Shown here: piece after piece, positions 5,877 through 7,970 of the stretch
Position numbering within the stretch: the stretch's first letter is position 1
Layout of the letters: every line of letters starts with the position of its first letter
Source of the DNA: Chloroflexota bacterium
GTDB taxonomy: Bacteria; Chloroflexota; Anaerolineae; B4-G1
Reading direction: 5' to 3'
DNA length: 7,970 bases
Assembly: GCA_030596915.1 (NCBI GenBank)
Contig: JAUVSX010000128.1
Span: 1-7,970, forward strand
The notes under the pieces: generated by a model
What the model saw: only the letters and a program-made list of their open reading frames with translations
Told to the model about the DNA's origin: nothing
The model's database searches: none
Made by a program: the position numbers and the translations under genes

Positions 5877-6116
5877 CTCCGGCGGTGACAGCTCACCGCG
5901 GGCGAGGGTCACATCGACCAGTGCGTGTCCCAAGAGAGGGCCCTGCTTCTCTAGAACTCGTCGGGCGACTTCCTCGGCGCCTACGATGTCGCGGGCCTGC
6001 AGGAAGCCCCAATGGCTGTACCGTTCCCAGTTCCAGCACTCACGAAAGGATTTGGCCGCCCCGCCTGGAATGTCTTGGAGCAACTCCCAGGTCGACTGGG
6101 CCAGCGCGACGTATGT
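5846..6116 (-). pseudogene. Unassigned coding-like fragment (minus strand)
   Basis: The minus strand stays open from the TGA at 6119-6117 and encodes about 90 residues with natural-looking composition: STWELLQDIPGG, then FRECWNWERYSHWGFLQARD, then AEEVARRVLEKQGPLLGH and LARGELSPPELLRLIEE. Below about 5846 the same frame only reads the antisense of the MalT remnant, so the fragment probably ends at a junction there. The amphipathic helices with ARRVLEKQ and ELSPPELLRL faintly recall the C-terminal helical part of FtsH-type M41 peptidases, but the catalytic motif is absent and this is not an assignment. It is in the same frame as the truncated beta-mannosidase upstream, separated by one stop codon. 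It could be a broken 3' end of another gene joined by deletion. Confidence 0.35.
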
Positions 6117-6142
6117 TCATAGCCTACCTGTAGCTGTGAACA
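6114..6142 (+). other. 10-bp hairpin at the end of the beta-mannosidase fragment
   Basis: TGTTCATAGC (6114-6123) and GCTGTGAACA (6133-6142) pair over 10 bp with a 9-base loop; the one imperfection is a G:U pair if transcribed from the plus strand and an A:C mismatch from the minus strand. No T-run follows on either strand. It contains the TGA that closes the beta-mannosidase fragment. Whether it is a terminator, a binding site or a chance structure cannot be decided. Confidence 0.4.
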
Positions 6143-6443
6143 GGCAGAGCACAGGCAGCCGCAAGAAGCCCAAGCTGTCGAGTCGTGCTGACCTCACTCG
6201 CTCCTTAACCCACGCCAGCCAGTCGGGGTCAACAGCGGCGTCGACCGTGAAGGTGCGCCGGTACGCCCAGTCGCGCTCGGCCACCCACATCACCTGCTTC
6301 TGTTTGTCGGCCACGAAGGGATCCGGGATCTGGCCCGCGCTCAGCAGATCGACGTGCACGCTTCCGGGCACCTGCGCGGGAGGCCATTCCCCTGAACCGG
6401 TTTGGCGAAAGTGCCACTCACCAGTCAGTGTTTGGATGTGCAT
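6117..6443 (-). pseudogene. Truncated beta-mannosidase (GH2), N-terminal fragment
   Basis: The first ~70 residues match the N-terminal carbohydrate-binding-like domain of family 2 beta-mannosidases: LTGEWHFRQ, then AQVPGSVHVDLLSAGQIPDP, then FVADKQKQVMWVAERDW and YRRTFTV. Intact enzymes have about 800 residues or more and remove terminal beta-mannose from mannan-type oligosaccharides; the catalytic TIM barrel with its two glutamates is absent here. From about position 6233 the translation (DPDWLAWVKERVRSARL and on) no longer matches and stops at TGA 6119-6117, giving 108 residues. The ATG has a good GGGAG ribosome-binding site six bases upstream, and it follows the UroD-family gene by 80 nt on the same strand, so it was probably part of that operon and may still be translated as a useless stub. 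Confidence 0.8.
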
Positions 6444-6523
6444 CTATTTCTCCCATCGCTCTAGATGATGCGTTCGCATCTTGAGACACTGTCTTGCCGT
6501 ACAAAGAAGACACGGCTGCGCGC

Positions 6524-7495
6524 TCAGTATCGGCCGTGGCCCTCCCACGCGCGGATGACAGCCCAATAGCTCTCGATCGGCACGTCGCGTTGCACCGCGT
6601 TGGATGCCCCGAGCACGAAGCCGCCGCCAGCCTTGCAATCGAGCAACAGCTCACGCGTGCCTGCGTACACCGCCTCTGGCGAGCCCTTCACCAGCAGCCC
6701 GCAGTCCACGTTGCCGCAGAGACACAGCCGATCTCCGACCTGCTCCTTGACCTTGCGGATGTCCATGCCGGCCACGGGGTCGATCGCCTGCAGCGCGTGG
6801 ATTCCACTGTCGGCGATCTCTTCGACGTAGCGACCGACGTCCCCGTCGGTGTGCAGGATGGCGTAGCATCCCATGCCTCTGATTCCCTCAGCCCACTCCC
6901 TGAGATAGGGAAGGACGAAGCGCTCCATCTGCTCAGGGTTGAAGTAGGGCCCGCGGTTGTCGGCGATGTCCGAGGCGGTGCACATCGCCTCGATGCCCAG
7001 GTCGCGGAGCCGCCGGGCCGTCTCCAGACCGCCCTCAAGGACCTGGCGGGCCATGTGGTAGATCTCCTCCGGTGCATCGAACAGCTTGTAAGCGAACTCG
7101 ACGTAGCTGCTCGCCCCTGGCATGGCCATCACGCCACCACTGATGCCGACGAGCATCAGGTCGCCCACCCCGATCTCCTGAAGCACCTCCACCTGGCGGA
7201 AGCGCGCTTTCTCTGGCAGCCAGTAGTAGGCGGGAACACCCGGTGCGATCTCCCAGTAGCCGGTGGGAATCGAGAGCGCCGCGAAGTGCAGCCGTTCTGC
7301 GGCAGACAGTAGGATCTCGGCATTGGCATACAGCGCCCGGTTCTGGCCAGCCGCGGGTAGTGCGGCGAACTCCTCACCGAGAATCACATGCCGCGAGGAC
7401 ACCTGATCCCAGGCGTGGAACTCGATCTCCCAGATCGGAACGGCTCGAGGCGGCTGGCGGCACTCCAAAGCAGCTCTCATGTCGTCTCTGCGCAC
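6524..7495 (-). CDS. Uroporphyrinogen decarboxylase (UroD)-family protein
   Basis: A complete 323-residue cytoplasmic protein of the UroD superfamily with a TIM-barrel fold. It resembles the branch containing corrinoid-dependent methyltransferases (MtaA/CmuA-like) more than HemE. Evidence is the N-terminal MRAALECRQPPRAVPIWE, RGPYFNPEQMERFVLPYL (181-198), HTDGDVGRYVEEIADSGI (215-232), ALQAIDPVAGMDIRKVKE (235-251), RLCLCGNVDCG (256-266) and the C-terminal GGFVLGASNAVQRDVPIESY (291-310). His215 and the cysteines at 260 and 265 are where methyltransferase relatives hold zinc, but the exact ligand pattern cannot be confirmed by eye. The GTG at 7495 is preferred because GGGAG lies six bases before it; an in-frame ATG five codons on has a weaker site. 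It follows the partial UroD gene by 68 nt and precedes the beta-mannosidase fragment by 80 nt. No corrinoid protein is seen nearby, so the substrate is open. A role in haem synthesis is unlikely. Confidence 0.9.
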   Translation of the reverse strand: MRRDDMRAALECRQPPRAVPIWEIEFHAWDQVSSRHVILGEEFAALPAAGQNRALYANAEILLSAAERLHFAALSIPTGYWEIAPGVPAYYWLPEKARFRQVEVLQEIGVGDLMLVGISGGVMAMPGASSYVEFAYKLFDAPEEIYHMARQVLEGGLETARRLRDLGIEAMCTASDIADNRGPYFNPEQMERFVLPYLREWAEGIRGMGCYAILHTDGDVGRYVEEIADSGIHALQAIDPVAGMDIRKVKEQVGDRLCLCGNVDCGLLVKGSPEAVYAGTRELLLDCKAGGGFVLGASNAVQRDVPIESYWAVIRAWEGHGRY

Positions 7496-7563
7496 AAGAA
7501 TCTCCCTTCCTCAAGGCTCGGTGGGAGACTGCACGAGGCAGCGCGACGGCAGCAGAGTCCAGC

Positions 7564-7970
7564 CTATTCGAGCCAGGTCTCGAAGACCGTGGCTACGTTC
7601 TCTGCGCTGACTCCGATGCCCCACTCGCATTGCGCGAAGACGCCGCCCCGACCATCGTCAAGCGCGGCGCGGACGCGGCGCACCGCGGCGCGCACGTCGT
7701 CGGGGCTGCCGAAAGGCAGGATGTCCTGGCGGCTGATCTCGCCCCAGAAGGTGATCTGCCCCCTGAATCGCCGCCCTAGCTCCTCGATATCCATGCAGAA
7801 TAGCTGTGAGTTCACCGCATCGACGCCGATCTCGACCAGGTGTGGGTAGATATCGGTGATGTGCCCGTCGGAGTGGAAGAAGGCCAACTTGCCCGCGCTG
7901 TGGATCAGGTCGCAGTAGTCTTTGTAGAGCGGCTTGAACAGGGACTTCCACTGCGCGGGGGAGATCAGCA
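7564..7970 (-). CDS. UroD-family protein, C-terminal part (runs off the window)
   Basis: The last 134 residues of a second UroD-superfamily protein; its start lies to the right of the window. The visible part begins LISPAQWKSLFKPLYKDYCD and continues with LIHSAGKLAFFHSDGHI, YPHLVEIGVDAVNSQLFCMD, FWGEISRQDILPFGSPDDV and a C-terminal GVFAQCEWGIGVSAENV, closing at TAG 7566-7564. HSDGHI corresponds to HTDGDV of the downstream paralogue, and the two share the overall order of motifs, but they are clearly different in sequence, so this is an old pair and not a recent duplication. The CGNVDC motif of the neighbour is replaced by FWGEIS, so the putative metal site differs. The two genes are 68 nt apart on the same strand and probably co-transcribed. 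Confidence 0.88.
   Translation of the reverse strand, partial: LISPAQWKSLFKPLYKDYCDLIHSAGKLAFFHSDGHITDIYPHLVEIGVDAVNSQLFCMDIEELGRRFRGQITFWGEISRQDILPFGSPDDVRAAVRRVRAALDDGRGGVFAQCEWGIGVSAENVATVFETWLE

Noticed and set aside
6494..7312. 272-codon open frame on the plus strand
   Set aside because: Long, but antisense to the complete UroD-family gene, which has clear family motifs; the opposite translation is His/Asp/Ala/Val-rich with no domain.

Overview
The window is GC-rich. It reads like a Chloroflexota-type (Anaerolineae-like) environmental genome. That placement is an inference from the protein flavours: a diverged TyrA-like dehydrogenase, a MalT-like LuxR ATPase remnant, stand-alone UroD-family methyltransferase-like proteins and a GH2 beta-mannosidase remnant. 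No rRNA, tRNA, CRISPR array or intact mobile element was seen.

Layout. (1) Bases 1-226 carry no gene. They hold two near-identical 18-bp dyads, a strong GC hairpin between them and about six tandem copies of an 8-bp unit. (2) Bases 227-4521 hold five tightly packed minus-strand genes, in transcription order: site-2 protease (M50), HD-domain protein, prephenate dehydrogenase-like protein, family-4 glycosyltransferase, and ABC-2 polysaccharide/O-antigen-type export permease. Spacings are 7, 21 and 35 nt and then a 4-nt ATGA overlap. A TATAAT box with an overlapping palindrome lies just upstream of the first gene, so this is probably one operon. The last two genes point to synthesis and export of a cell-surface glycan; the ATPase partner of the permease is not in the window. 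(3) Bases about 4590-6230 are a gene graveyard. It holds a repeat-like non-coding stretch, a fragment of a GPH-type sugar symporter (+), a MalT-like ATPase pseudogene (+) with a stop at codon 2 and two frameshifts, and an unassigned coding-like fragment (-). (4) Bases 6234-7970 hold, on the minus strand, a partial UroD-family protein (running off the window), a complete second UroD-family protein, and the first ~70 residues of a beta-mannosidase that keeps a good ribosome-binding site but has lost the rest of the enzyme.

The decayed genes are all of the carbohydrate-uptake, carbohydrate-degradation or regulation kind (sugar:cation symporter, MalT-like regulator, beta-mannosidase). They may be what is left of a sugar-utilisation locus, with the UroD-family pair as the surviving part. 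No clearly new system is proven here. The items most worth a second look are the decayed locus, the TyrA-like protein with altered family motifs, the repeats flanking the five-gene unit, and the paired UroD proteins.
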